Below are positions 1 through 5,839 of a DNA stretch of 7,684 nt, one piece after another. Made by a program: the position numbers and the translations under genes. The first letter of the stretch is position 1. Every line of letters begins with the position of its first letter. The notes below the pieces were generated by a model. It saw nothing but the letters and a program-made list of their open reading frames with translations, searched no databases and was not told where the DNA came from. Where the stretch lies: NCBI GenBank assembly GCA_025929595.1, contig JAICQA010000125.1, positions 1-7,684 on the forward strand, given 5' to 3'. The stretch comes from Xanthobacteraceae bacterium (GTDB lineage: Bacteria; Pseudomonadota; Alphaproteobacteria; Rhizobiales; Xanthobacteraceae).

Positions 1-206
1 AGCATGTCGCCAAGGAGAGTCGCGGCCGCGACATGCTTGTTGCCTGTGCGTAGCACATTGGTCGCACCGATATTGCCGGAGCCGATCGTGCGGATGTCGT
101 CCATGCCCGCCATGCGCGTGAAGACGATGCCGAACGGCACGGAACCGCAGAGATAGCCGAAGGCAAGGGTGAGCAGGGTGGCAAGCGGCGTCGTTGCGTC
201 GAACAT
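1..206 (-). CDS. plsY: Glycerol-3-phosphate acyltransferase PlsY, N-terminal part (cut by window edge)
   Basis: PlsY is a polytopic inner-membrane enzyme that moves an acyl group from acyl-phosphate to glycerol-3-phosphate, giving lysophosphatidic acid, the first step of phospholipid synthesis. The visible 68 codons start at an ATG at 206-204. They show a hydrophobic first helix (about residues 7-28) running into the family motif GSVPFG (21-26), then the conserved glycine-rich loop GSGNIGATN (42-50), followed by VLRTGNK, a very typical PlsY stretch. The rest of the protein lies beyond base 1. The gene follows pyrC on the same strand after about 40 bases, so it is probably the third cistron of a pyrB-pyrC-plsY operon. 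No clear Shine-Dalgarno sequence precedes the ATG. Family assignment is firm from the motifs. Completeness cannot be judged. Confidence 0.93.
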   Translation of the reverse strand, partial: MFDATTPLATLLTLAFGYLCGSVPFGIVFTRMAGMDDIRTIGSGNIGATNVLRTGNKHVAAATLLGDM

Positions 207-246
207 GGAGGAGCGACTCGCTGTTCCGTCCAGCGGACGGCTCGGC

Positions 247-1551
247 TCAAACGTATTCGTAGACGGTGCGGCCGGCAACGATAGTTCGGAGCACGCGGCC
301 GGAAAGACGCGCCTCGTCGAACGGGCTGTTGCTGCAACGCGACTTCAGCGTCGAGCGGTCGAGCACCCAAGGCATGTCGGCGTCGAACAGGACCACATCG
401 GCGGGTGCACCGGGCCGGAGCGAGCCGGCCTGAATGTCGAGCAACTCGGCGGGTCGCGTGGACATGGCGTGCAGGAGTTTCAGGAGCGAGAGCGACTTGT
501 CGTGCACCAGGCGCAAGCCGACCGGCAGCATCGTCTCGATGCCGACGGCGCCGGGTGCCGCGTCCGCGAAGGGCAGGCGCTTCACTTCGACGTCCTGCGG
601 GTTGTGGTCGGATACGACCACGTCGATCACACCTTCCTTGATCGCAGCGGCGAGCGCCTGCCGGTCTTCTTCGGCGCGCAAGGGCGGCGACAGCTTCAGG
701 AAGGTGCGGTAGCTGCCGACGTCGTTCTCGTTCAGCGCGAGGTGATTGATCGTCGCGGACGCCGTGACGGAAAGGCCTTCCTCCTTGGCGCGGCGCAGAA
801 CCTTGATTGACTCTTCGCAGGTTATGGAGGCGGCGTGATAGCGAGCCTCGGTCAACGCCACGAGCCGCACGTCACGAGCAAGCATCACCGTCTCGGCCTC
901 CTTCGGAATGCCGAGCAGGCCGAGGCGCGAGGCGTATTCGCACTCGTTCATCACGCCGTCGCCGACGAGATTGGCGTCTTCGGTGTGGTGGACGATGAGC
1001 GCATCAAAGTCGGCGGCATAGGCGAGCGTGCGGCGGAAGACTTGCGCGTTCATCACGCTCTTCGTCCCGTCGGTAAAGGCGACCGCGCCGGCGGCCTTCA
1101 AGAGGCCGATCTCGGCCATCTCCTTGCCTTCGAGGCGCTTGGTCAGCGCGGCCATCGGCAGGACGTGGACGATGGCCGTATCGCGGGCGCGGCGCAGGAC
1201 GTAGTCGACCGTGGCGGGGTCGTCGATGGGCGGATCGGTATCGGGCTGGCAGACGATTGTCGTCACGCCGCCTGCCGCCGCGGCCTGACTCGCGGAGGCG
1301 AGCGTCTCGCGATGCTCCGCGCCGGGCTCTCCGATGAAGGCGCGCATGTCGACGAGGCCGGGCGCAACAACGTGGCCGTTGCACTCGACGATCTCCGCGC
1401 CCTCAGGGATTCCGGCGGCGCGGATATTTTTGCCGGATTCCCGGATCACGCCGTCCGTGATCAGCACGTCACCCGGCTGATCGAGATCGCGCGACGGATC
1501 GATGACGCGCGCGTTCGTGAGCAGGATGGGGCGTGTGGCGGAGCGGGACAT
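247..1551 (-). CDS. pyrC: PyrC-type dihydroorotase homologue, probably catalytically inactive (pseudo-dihydroorotase)
   Basis: A 434-residue protein of the class I dihydroorotase/amidohydrolase family (TIM barrel), full length for the family. Recognisable blocks are VVAPGLVDM (61-69), PDTDPPIDDP (103-112), GAVAFTDG (155-162), HHTED (188-192), SPPLR (288-292) and SDHNPQ (314-319). In active enzymes the first block continues as HxHxREPG, giving two metal ligands and a substrate-binding arginine. Here it reads RAFIGEPG, so both histidines (positions 70 and 72) and the arginine (74) are gone. The later HxxH block reads HAAS, so its second histidine, another metal ligand, is Ser242. Asp315 and His189 remain. 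By analogy with Pseudomonas PyrC', it may act as a structural partner of aspartate carbamoyltransferase, with the real dihydroorotase elsewhere; that role is inference. It starts one base after the pyrB stop (TGA-T-ATG), with no evident ribosome binding site, which suggests translational coupling. The frame is intact, so it is not a decayed gene. Confidence 0.93.
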   Translation of the reverse strand: MSRSATRPILLTNARVIDPSRDLDQPGDVLITDGVIRESGKNIRAAGIPEGAEIVECNGHVVAPGLVDMRAFIGEPGAEHRETLASASQAAAAGGVTTIVCQPDTDPPIDDPATVDYVLRRARDTAIVHVLPMAALTKRLEGKEMAEIGLLKAAGAVAFTDGTKSVMNAQVFRRTLAYAADFDALIVHHTEDANLVGDGVMNECEYASRLGLLGIPKEAETVMLARDVRLVALTEARYHAASITCEESIKVLRRAKEEGLSVTASATINHLALNENDVGSYRTFLKLSPPLRAEEDRQALAAAIKEGVIDVVVSDHNPQDVEVKRLPFADAAPGAVGIETMLPVGLRLVHDKSLSLLKLLHAMSTRPAELLDIQAGSLRPGAPADVVLFDADMPWVLDRSTLKSRCSNSPFDEARLSGRVLRTIVAGRTVYEYV

Positions 1552-1552
1552 A

Positions 1553-2506
1553 TCAGGCGTTCGGCAGGTTGCGGGCGAGGGCTTCGAGCACCGCCATACG
1601 GACGGCGACGCCCATTTCGACCTGTTCCTGAATAAGCGACTGTGCGCCGTCGGCGACCGCGCTGTCGATCTCGACGCCGCGGTTCATCGGGCCGGGATGC
1701 ATGACGAGCGCGTCGGGCTTGGCGTATTTGAGCTTTGCCGTGTCGAGGCCGTAATAGTGGAAGTATTCTTTCGTGGAAGGAATGAGCGAGCCGTTCATGC
1801 GCTCGCGCTGGAGCCGCAGCATCATAACGATGTCGGCGTCCTTCAGGCCCGCGCGCATGTCGCGGAAGACCTCGACGCCCATGCGTTCGATCCCGGCGGG
1901 CAGGAGCGTGGTCGGCGCGACCACGCGCACGCGAGCGCCGAGCGTGTTGAGCAGCACGATGTTCGAGCGCGCGACACGGCTATGCAGGATGTCGCCGCAG
2001 ATCGCGACGGTGAGGCGACCGATGTCGCCCTTGTTGCGGCGGATGGTGAGGGCGTCGAGCAACGCCTGCGTCGGATGCTCGTGCGCGCCGTCGCCGGCGT
2101 TGATGACGGAGCACTGGACCTTCTGCGCGAGCAGTTCGACAGCGCCGGATGCCTGGTGGCGCACGACGATGAGGTCGGGGTGCATGGCGTTGAGCGTCGC
2201 CGCCGTGTCGAGCAGCGTCTCACCCTTGCGGATCGCGGACGAAGCGATCGACATGTTCATGACGTCGGCGCCGAGGCGCTTGCCGGCGAGCTCAAACGAC
2301 GACTGCGTGCGGGTCGAGGATTCGAAGAAGAGATTGATCTGCGTCCGGCCGCGCAGTGTGGTGCGCTTTTTCTCGATCTGCCGGTTGAGGTCGACGAATT
2401 CTTCGGAGAGGTCGAGCAGGCCGGTGATTTCGCCGGCGGAAAGCCCGTCGATGCCGAGCAAGTGCCTGCGGCTCAGCACGAAGGAGCTTGTCGAAACTGC
2501 GTTCAT
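1553..2506 (-). CDS. pyrB: Aspartate carbamoyltransferase catalytic subunit PyrB
   Basis: Cytoplasmic enzyme of pyrimidine synthesis: carbamoyl phosphate plus L-aspartate gives N-carbamoyl-aspartate. The 317 residues are normal length for a catalytic chain. Visible active-site elements, in order, are the carbamoyl-phosphate loop SSTRT (63-67), the 80s loop with Ser90 and Lys94 in SAIRKGET, Arg116-His117, HPTQ (144-147), GDILHSRVARS (171-181), RLQRER (231-236) and HPGPMNRG (270-277). All expected catalytic and substrate residues appear present. No regulatory-chain gene (pyrI) is adjacent; the next gene is the inactive-looking pyrC, the arrangement seen for PyrB-PyrC' complexes in pseudomonads. 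The ATG at 2506 gives the usual N-terminus, but the bases before it (GCTTTCAGA) are a poor ribosome binding site. A short upstream ORF with a good one lies just ahead, so translation may depend on it. Confidence 0.97.
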   Translation of the reverse strand: MNAVSTSSFVLSRRHLLGIDGLSAGEITGLLDLSEEFVDLNRQIEKKRTTLRGRTQINLFFESSTRTQSSFELAGKRLGADVMNMSIASSAIRKGETLLDTAATLNAMHPDLIVVRHQASGAVELLAQKVQCSVINAGDGAHEHPTQALLDALTIRRNKGDIGRLTVAICGDILHSRVARSNIVLLNTLGARVRVVAPTTLLPAGIERMGVEVFRDMRAGLKDADIVMMLRLQRERMNGSLIPSTKEYFHYYGLDTAKLKYAKPDALVMHPGPMNRGVEIDSAVADGAQSLIQEQVEMGVAVRMAVLEALARNLPNA

Positions 2507-2521
2507 TCTGAAAGCGACTGC

Positions 2522-2566
2522 TTAGCGGCAGGCGGCCCGTCGGGCAAGCGCTAGAGCGTCGCGCAT
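2522..2566 (-). CDS. Putative 14-residue leader peptide upstream of pyrB
   Basis: On the minus strand an ATG at 2566-2564 opens a 14-codon frame, MRDALALARRAACR, ending in TAA at 2524-2522. It is preceded by AACAGGAAACTACC, giving an AGGA core seven bases from the ATG, which is a better ribosome binding site than pyrB has. The stop lies 15 bases before the pyrB ATG and the two frames are in phase, so ribosomes could terminate and restart at pyrB. In Escherichia coli, pyrBI is preceded by a translated leader (PyrL) used for attenuation. This peptide is much shorter and not recognisably related. Control of pyrB is inference. It might also be the remnant of an N-terminal extension, or chance. 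Confidence 0.4.
   Translation of the reverse strand: MRDALALARRAACR
2523..2553 (-). promoter_or_regulatory. Possible hairpin inside the pyrB leader ORF
   Basis: Read on the minus strand, the 3' half of the leader ORF can fold. An outer stem TAGCG/CGCTA (2553-2549 with 2527-2523) encloses an inner palindrome GCCCG-A-CGGGC. The inner loop of one base is too tight, so fewer inner pairs would form in practice. The stop codon lies at the base of the outer stem, so a translating ribosome would melt it. No run of U residues follows, so it is not a standard intrinsic terminator. In a GC-rich genome such pairings arise by chance. Confidence 0.2.
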
Positions 2567-2626
2567 GGTAGTTTCCTGTTGGTTTGTCCCGGCAATTCCG
2601 AGGGCGGCGCGCAAAGGGCCTTAACC
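2567..2626. promoter_or_regulatory. Divergent intergenic region between the pyrB leader and aidB
   Basis: About 60 bases separate the leader ORF (minus) from the aidB start (plus), so both promoters must lie here or overlap the neighbouring coding ends. I could not pick a convincing -35/-10 pair in either direction. A TTGTCC at 2584-2589 on the plus strand could be a -35, but the sequence 17 bases on is GC-rich and unlike a -10. The only clear elements are the ribosome binding sites: AAAGGG at about 2613-2618 for aidB and AGGA (minus strand) for the leader. Confidence 0.4.
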
Positions 2627-4285
2627 ATGACCACGGAAGCATTCGCCACACACGAAGTGCTGAACCAGGCGCCGCCGCCGGGGGACGTGGATCTCTGGTC
2701 GTCGGACGCCGCGTTGCAGGGTGCCGTGCGCGCCTTCGGTCGGCCGTCGGAAGGCGACGAGGCGGCGCTGGCGGCGTTCGGGCGGCGCTGGGGCACCGCC
2801 GACATGGCGGAATTCGGCCGGCTTGCCAACGAGCATCCGCCGCGGCTGAAAACCTTCGACTCCCGCGGCTATCATGCCAACTGGGTTGAGTTTCACCCCG
2901 CCTATCACGCCCTGATGAAGACGAGCATGGCCGCAGGGCTGCACTGCTCCACCTGGGGTGAGGGCGGGCGGCAGGAGGCGCCGAACGCGCATGTCCTGCG
3001 TGCCGCGAAGCTGCACATGGCGGGCGAAGTGGAGGCGGGGCATCTCTGCCCGATCGTGATGACACACGCCGCGACGGCCGCACTCCTCGCTGAACCGCCG
3101 CTCGTCGCCGAATGGCTGCCGCGCCTCCGCTCGCGCGAATACGATGCGGGTTTCCGGCCGGCGAGCGAGAAGAGAAGCGTCACGCTCGGCATGGGCATGA
3201 CCGAGAAGCAGGGCGGCACCGACGTGCGCGCGAACACGACGCGCGCGGAGCTAGACAGTGATCACTACCGGCTCGTCGGGCACAAATGGTTCCTGTCGGC
3301 GCCGATGTGCGATGCGTTTCTGGTGCTCGCGCAGGCGCCGGGCGGACTGACCTGCTTTCTCGTGCCGCGTTTCCTGCCCGACGGTTCCGTGAATCGCCTG
3401 CGGTTCAATCGCCTGAAAGACAAGCTCGGCAATCGGTCGAACGCGTCGTCGGAAGTCGAGTTCGAGAATGCCTTTGCGCTGCGTTGTGGCGCAGAAGGTG
3501 CAGGCATCCGCACGATCATCGCCATGGTGCAGCTCACGCGGCTGGACTGCGTCGTGGCGTCGGCGGGGTTGATGCAGGGCGCGCTCGCTTTTGTGATTCA
3601 TCACATCCGCCATCGCAGCGTTTTTCAGAAGAAGCTCGTCGATCAGCCGCTGATGCGCACGGTGGCCGCTGATCTCGCGCTGGAGCGCGAGGGCGCGGTT
3701 GCGCTCGCAATGCGGCTCGCAAGCTCATTCGACCGCGCGGGCGGGAGTGCCGAGGAGGCATCGTTCGCCCGCATCATGACGCCTGCCGCCAAGTTGCTCG
3801 TTTGCAAGACCGCTCCCGGTTTCATTTACGAGGCGATGGAATGTCTCGGCGGTAACGGCTACGTCGAGGAGTGGCCGCTCGCGCGCGCCTATCGCGAGGC
3901 CCCGGTGAACGCGATCTGGGAAGGCTCGGGCAACGTGATGGCGCTCGATCTCCTGCGCGGCGTGGAGCGCGAGCGGGAGGGCATGGAGCAGGTGGTCGCC
4001 GGGCTCGCTGAAAGCACACGCGGCCTTCCGGGTGCTCGGACGGCCGTGGAGCGCGTCGCAAGCGGATTGCAAGACCGGGAGCGCGAGACGATGGCGCGCC
4101 GGACCGGCGAGACGCTGGCACTGCTTGTCGCGCTTGACGCGTTGACCAAGTCAGCACCGCCGGCGATCGCAGAGGCGTTTGCGCTGCACCGGATGGGCGG
4201 GCTTTCGGGCCGCAGCTACGGCGAGCCGATTCCCTCGCAAGTTGCCGAAACGCTCCTCGAGCGGAGTCTTGCGGTTCCGCGATGA
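2627..4285 (+). CDS. aidB: AidB-type acyl-CoA dehydrogenase (alkylation-response flavoprotein)
   Basis: 552-residue FAD protein of the acyl-CoA dehydrogenase superfamily, closer to Escherichia coli AidB (541 aa) than to ordinary 380-residue dehydrogenases. The N-terminus has the AidB-type extension (THEVLNQ, residues 8-14; GRLANEHPP, 64-72). Flavin and substrate-site blocks follow: GMGMTEKQGGTDV (188-200), LVGHKWF (216-222), RLKDKLGNRSNAS (262-274), ECLGGNGYVEE (405-415) and WEGSGN (431-436), whose Glu432 sits where superfamily members often carry the catalytic base. A C-terminal domain of about 100 residues completes the AidB plan. In E. coli, AidB is induced by alkylating agents in the Ada response, binds DNA and is thought to protect it; its physiological substrate is unsettled. 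The ATG at 2627 is chosen over an upstream TTG at 2579 because AAAGGG lies about eight bases before it and homologues start THxVxNQ near here. No ada or alk genes are nearby. Confidence 0.93.
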   Translation: MTTEAFATHEVLNQAPPPGDVDLWSSDAALQGAVRAFGRPSEGDEAALAAFGRRWGTADMAEFGRLANEHPPRLKTFDSRGYHANWVEFHPAYHALMKTSMAAGLHCSTWGEGGRQEAPNAHVLRAAKLHMAGEVEAGHLCPIVMTHAATAALLAEPPLVAEWLPRLRSREYDAGFRPASEKRSVTLGMGMTEKQGGTDVRANTTRAELDSDHYRLVGHKWFLSAPMCDAFLVLAQAPGGLTCFLVPRFLPDGSVNRLRFNRLKDKLGNRSNASSEVEFENAFALRCGAEGAGIRTIIAMVQLTRLDCVVASAGLMQGALAFVIHHIRHRSVFQKKLVDQPLMRTVAADLALEREGAVALAMRLASSFDRAGGSAEEASFARIMTPAAKLLVCKTAPGFIYEAMECLGGNGYVEEWPLARAYREAPVNAIWEGSGNVMALDLLRGVEREREGMEQVVAGLAESTRGLPGARTAVERVASGLQDRERETMARRTGETLALLVALDALTKSAPPAIAEAFALHRMGGLSGRSYGEPIPSQVAETLLERSLAVPR

Positions 4286-4309
4286 AGTTTCGTCGATTTT
4301 TACAAGGGG

Positions 4310-4323
4310 TTGTTATCTAACAA
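4310..4323. promoter_or_regulatory. Perfect inverted repeat, possible operator
   Basis: TTGTTA-TC-TAACAA is a perfect dyad with 6-base arms and a 2-base centre, lying 25 bases after the aidB stop and about 120 bases before the next start codon. It sits in the most AT-rich part of the window. The arms are too AT-rich and the loop too short for a terminator, so a protein-binding site is the more natural reading. No regulator is identified. Confidence 0.3.
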
Positions 4324-4361
4324 AGAATCGAGGTTTGAGGGCGGTACCGGAACCCTAAAAC

Positions 4362-4374
4362 TGTTCATGGAACA
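4362..4374. promoter_or_regulatory. Small dyad TGTTC-ATG-GAACA with partial LexA-box resemblance
   Basis: A perfect 5-base inverted repeat around ATG, about 70 bases upstream of the small secreted-protein gene. GTTC at 4363-4366 followed seven bases later by ATTC (4374-4377) matches seven of the eight fixed bases of the alphaproteobacterial SOS box GTTC-N7-GTTC. A GGAAC at 4349-4353 repeats exactly 20 bases later at 4369-4373. Each match is short, so function is uncertain. Confidence 0.25.
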
Positions 4375-4409
4375 TTCATCGCGTTTCTGCGATTGTTCTT
4401 GTGTCATCG

Positions 4410-4426
4410 CGCGGCTTGGTGCCGCG
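4410..4426 (+). promoter_or_regulatory. Hairpin just upstream of the ribosome binding site of the small secreted-protein gene
   Basis: CGCGGC-TTGGT-GCCGCG forms a six-pair GC-rich stem with a five-base loop, ending six bases before the AAGAGG ribosome binding site (4432-4437). It could stabilise the 5' end of the transcript or affect initiation. No U tract follows, so it is not an intrinsic terminator. Confidence 0.25.
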
Positions 4427-4444
4427 TGAACAAGAGGTTCGACC

Positions 4445-4777
4445 ATGACCATGAACAAGATTCTCGCCATCGGGACCGCCGCCGCGATCGCGGTGTCGGC
4501 CTCAGGCTATGCAGTCGCGGCACCGATCGGCTCCGGCCAACTCGCGGTAAAGAACGCTGCGACAAGCGATGTCATCGATGTCAGCAGCCGCGGCCGGCGC
4601 AATACGGCGATCGGCCTCGGTGTGCTTGGCGGGCTGATGCTCGGTGGCGCACTCGCGCACGGCGCTTACGCGCATCCGAGCCCCTATTATTATGCGACGC
4701 CGGCGCCCCCGCCGCCGCAGCGCTGCTGGGTGCAGACCGGTCCGTATCGCGGTCAGGGCTACTGGGCCTACTGCTGA
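4445..4777 (+). CDS. Small secreted or envelope protein of unknown function
   Basis: 110 residues, not recognised as a named family. Residues 1-26 look like a Sec signal peptide: positively charged start (MTMNK), hydrophobic core, and a likely cleavage site near AVA-A (25/26) or AVAA-P (26/27). The mature part has a short polar segment with three basic residues (RGRR, 49-52). A glycine-rich hydrophobic stretch follows (about 54-72, GLGVLGGLMLGG), which could insert in a membrane or resemble a glycine-zipper. Next come a Pro/Tyr-rich linker (77-91) and a tail with two cysteines (94 and 110) in CWVQTGPYRGQGYWAYC. The cysteines could form a disulfide in the periplasm. Similar tails occur in many uncharacterised Rhizobiales exported proteins. 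The first ATG (4445) is preferred because AAGAGG lies seven bases before it; an ATG at 4451 is possible. It stands alone, with its own 5' region and a strong terminator. Confidence 0.8.
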   Translation: MTMNKILAIGTAAAIAVSASGYAVAAPIGSGQLAVKNAATSDVIDVSSRGRRNTAIGLGVLGGLMLGGALAHGAYAHPSPYYYATPAPPPPQRCWVQTGPYRGQGYWAYC

Positions 4778-4805
4778 AAACTTCCGGTTGGCACCGGCTT
4801 ACGGG

Positions 4806-4830
4806 ACGGCGGGCTTCGGCCCGCCGTTTT
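4806..4830 (+). terminator. Intrinsic terminator with UUCG tetraloop
   Basis: A nine-pair stem, ACGGCGGGC with GCCCGCCGT (4806-4814 and 4819-4827), is capped by a stable C(UUCG)G tetraloop and followed by TTTTC on the plus strand. It lies 28 bases after the stop of the small secreted-protein gene and abuts the 3' end of the converging permease gene. On the minus strand the hairpin is followed by CCCG rather than Ts, so it should terminate mainly plus-strand transcripts. Confidence 0.88.
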
Positions 4831-5765
4831 CATTTGGCGAGCAGTGCGACGAGGGCGAGCACGGCAGGGATGGTGACGAGCGCCACGAGTATCTGCATCG
4901 AGAGGATATTCGCCAGAAGCGGTGCGTCGCCGCCCATCTGTCGCGCAAGAATGTAGGAACCGGGCGCGGAGGGGACACTCGATGCGACGGCGACGATCGT
5001 GAGCGCCGCGCCGTCGAGGCCGAAGCCGAGCGCGAGGGAGATCGCGACCGCGGGCATCGCCGCGAGCTTCAGCACGATCGTGACGATGACGGCCGCGCTC
5101 GGGCGTAATACCTTGCCGAGCTCCAACCCCGCGCCGACGGCAAGCAGCCCGAGCGCGAGCGCCCCCTGGCCGAGAATTTCCGCGAACGACACCGCGATGG
5201 GTGGAAGCGGCACGCCCGAAACATTGAGTGCGATGCCCGCGAGCACCGACCAGATCAGCGGATTGCGCAGCACCATCCCTGCGGTCGTGCGGGCGTCGGG
5301 CGACTCGTCGGCGGCATAACGCGCAAGCACCAGCACACAGATCAGGTTCAGCAGCGGGACCATCGCCACGATGGCGACGGAGGCGAGCGCCAGTCCCGGT
5401 GTGCCGTAGAGGCTCCCGGCGATGCCGAGCGCCACATAGGTGTTCCAGCGTATCGCGCCCTGAAACACCGACGTGAACGCTGCGCCGTTGATGGTAAGCG
5501 CGCGCGACAGCGGCACGCGTACAATCAGAAGCAGCGTCGCGAGAATGAGGATGGCAAGGGCCAGCGCTCCACCGACGCCGCCGACCGGCACTTCCGAAAG
5601 GTCGGCGGTTGCCGTCGTCACCGTGAGCAGCGCCGGGAACAGCACGTAAAAGGTCAGACGCTCGAGCGAGTCCCAGGCCGCGCGCTCGGGCAGCAGCGTC
5701 TGCTTCAGCAGGACGCCGAGCGCGATGACGAGAAAGACCGGGAGAAGGGCGGAGATGACAGCCAT
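4830..5765 (-). CDS. AEC-family (auxin efflux carrier-type) membrane transporter
   Basis: 311-residue, highly hydrophobic protein with about ten predicted membrane segments and the two-half layout of the AEC family: a helical N-terminal half (1-150), a charged central loop (about 151-161, ADESPDART) and a second half beginning RNPLIW (167-172). Other family-like stretches are RWNTYVALG (106-114), with a polar break in the fourth helix, KLAAMPAVA (233-241), and SVPSAPGSYILA (263-274) followed by QMGGDAPLLANILS. Bacterial members include malonate, malate and lactate permeases, but many are orphans; the substrate here cannot be told. The ATG at 5765 places the first helix at residues 3-20, as usual in the family, although the ribosome binding site is poor. 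It follows ruvX by 74 bases on the same strand and may be cotranscribed. Its stop codon overlaps the last base of the convergent terminator. Confidence 0.9.
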   Translation of the reverse strand: MAVISALLPVFLVIALGVLLKQTLLPERAAWDSLERLTFYVLFPALLTVTTATADLSEVPVGGVGGALALAILILATLLLIVRVPLSRALTINGAAFTSVFQGAIRWNTYVALGIAGSLYGTPGLALASVAIVAMVPLLNLICVLVLARYAADESPDARTTAGMVLRNPLIWSVLAGIALNVSGVPLPPIAVSFAEILGQGALALGLLAVGAGLELGKVLRPSAAVIVTIVLKLAAMPAVAISLALGFGLDGAALTIVAVASSVPSAPGSYILARQMGGDAPLLANILSMQILVALVTIPAVLALVALLAK

Positions 5766-5839
5766 GGATGGGCAACAGGAACGGTCGCTGCTCTTATCCT
5801 ATTCGCCGCGGGCGGGCGAGACGGCTGTGCGCATGACCG

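Noticed and set aside
247..1551. pyrC as a decaying pseudogene because of missing catalytic residues
   Set aside because: The frame is intact and full length, other family blocks are conserved, and it is tightly placed after pyrB. This pattern fits retained structural function better than decay.
835..2554. Long plus-strand frames (835-1635 and 1502-2554) opposite pyrC and pyrB
   Set aside because: They are antisense to genes with complete active-site or family motifs, and their translations are Arg/Asp/Val-rich with no recognisable domain. Such frames are expected opposite GC-rich coding sequence.
2579..2626. Upstream TTG start that would add 16 residues to the AidB protein
   Set aside because: No ribosome binding site fits it as well as AAAGGG fits the ATG at 2627, and the added residues do not resemble AidB N-termini.
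4349..4397. General-stress (EcfG-type) promoter suggested by GGAAC elements
   Set aside because: No CGTT-like -10 lies 16-17 bases downstream of either GGAAC; the nearest GTT triplets are 9 or more than 20 bases away.
4768..5775. 335-codon minus-strand frame overlapping the permease in another phase
   Set aside because: Arg/Ala-rich low-complexity translation. The overlapping frame 4830-5765 encodes a clear AEC-family membrane protein.
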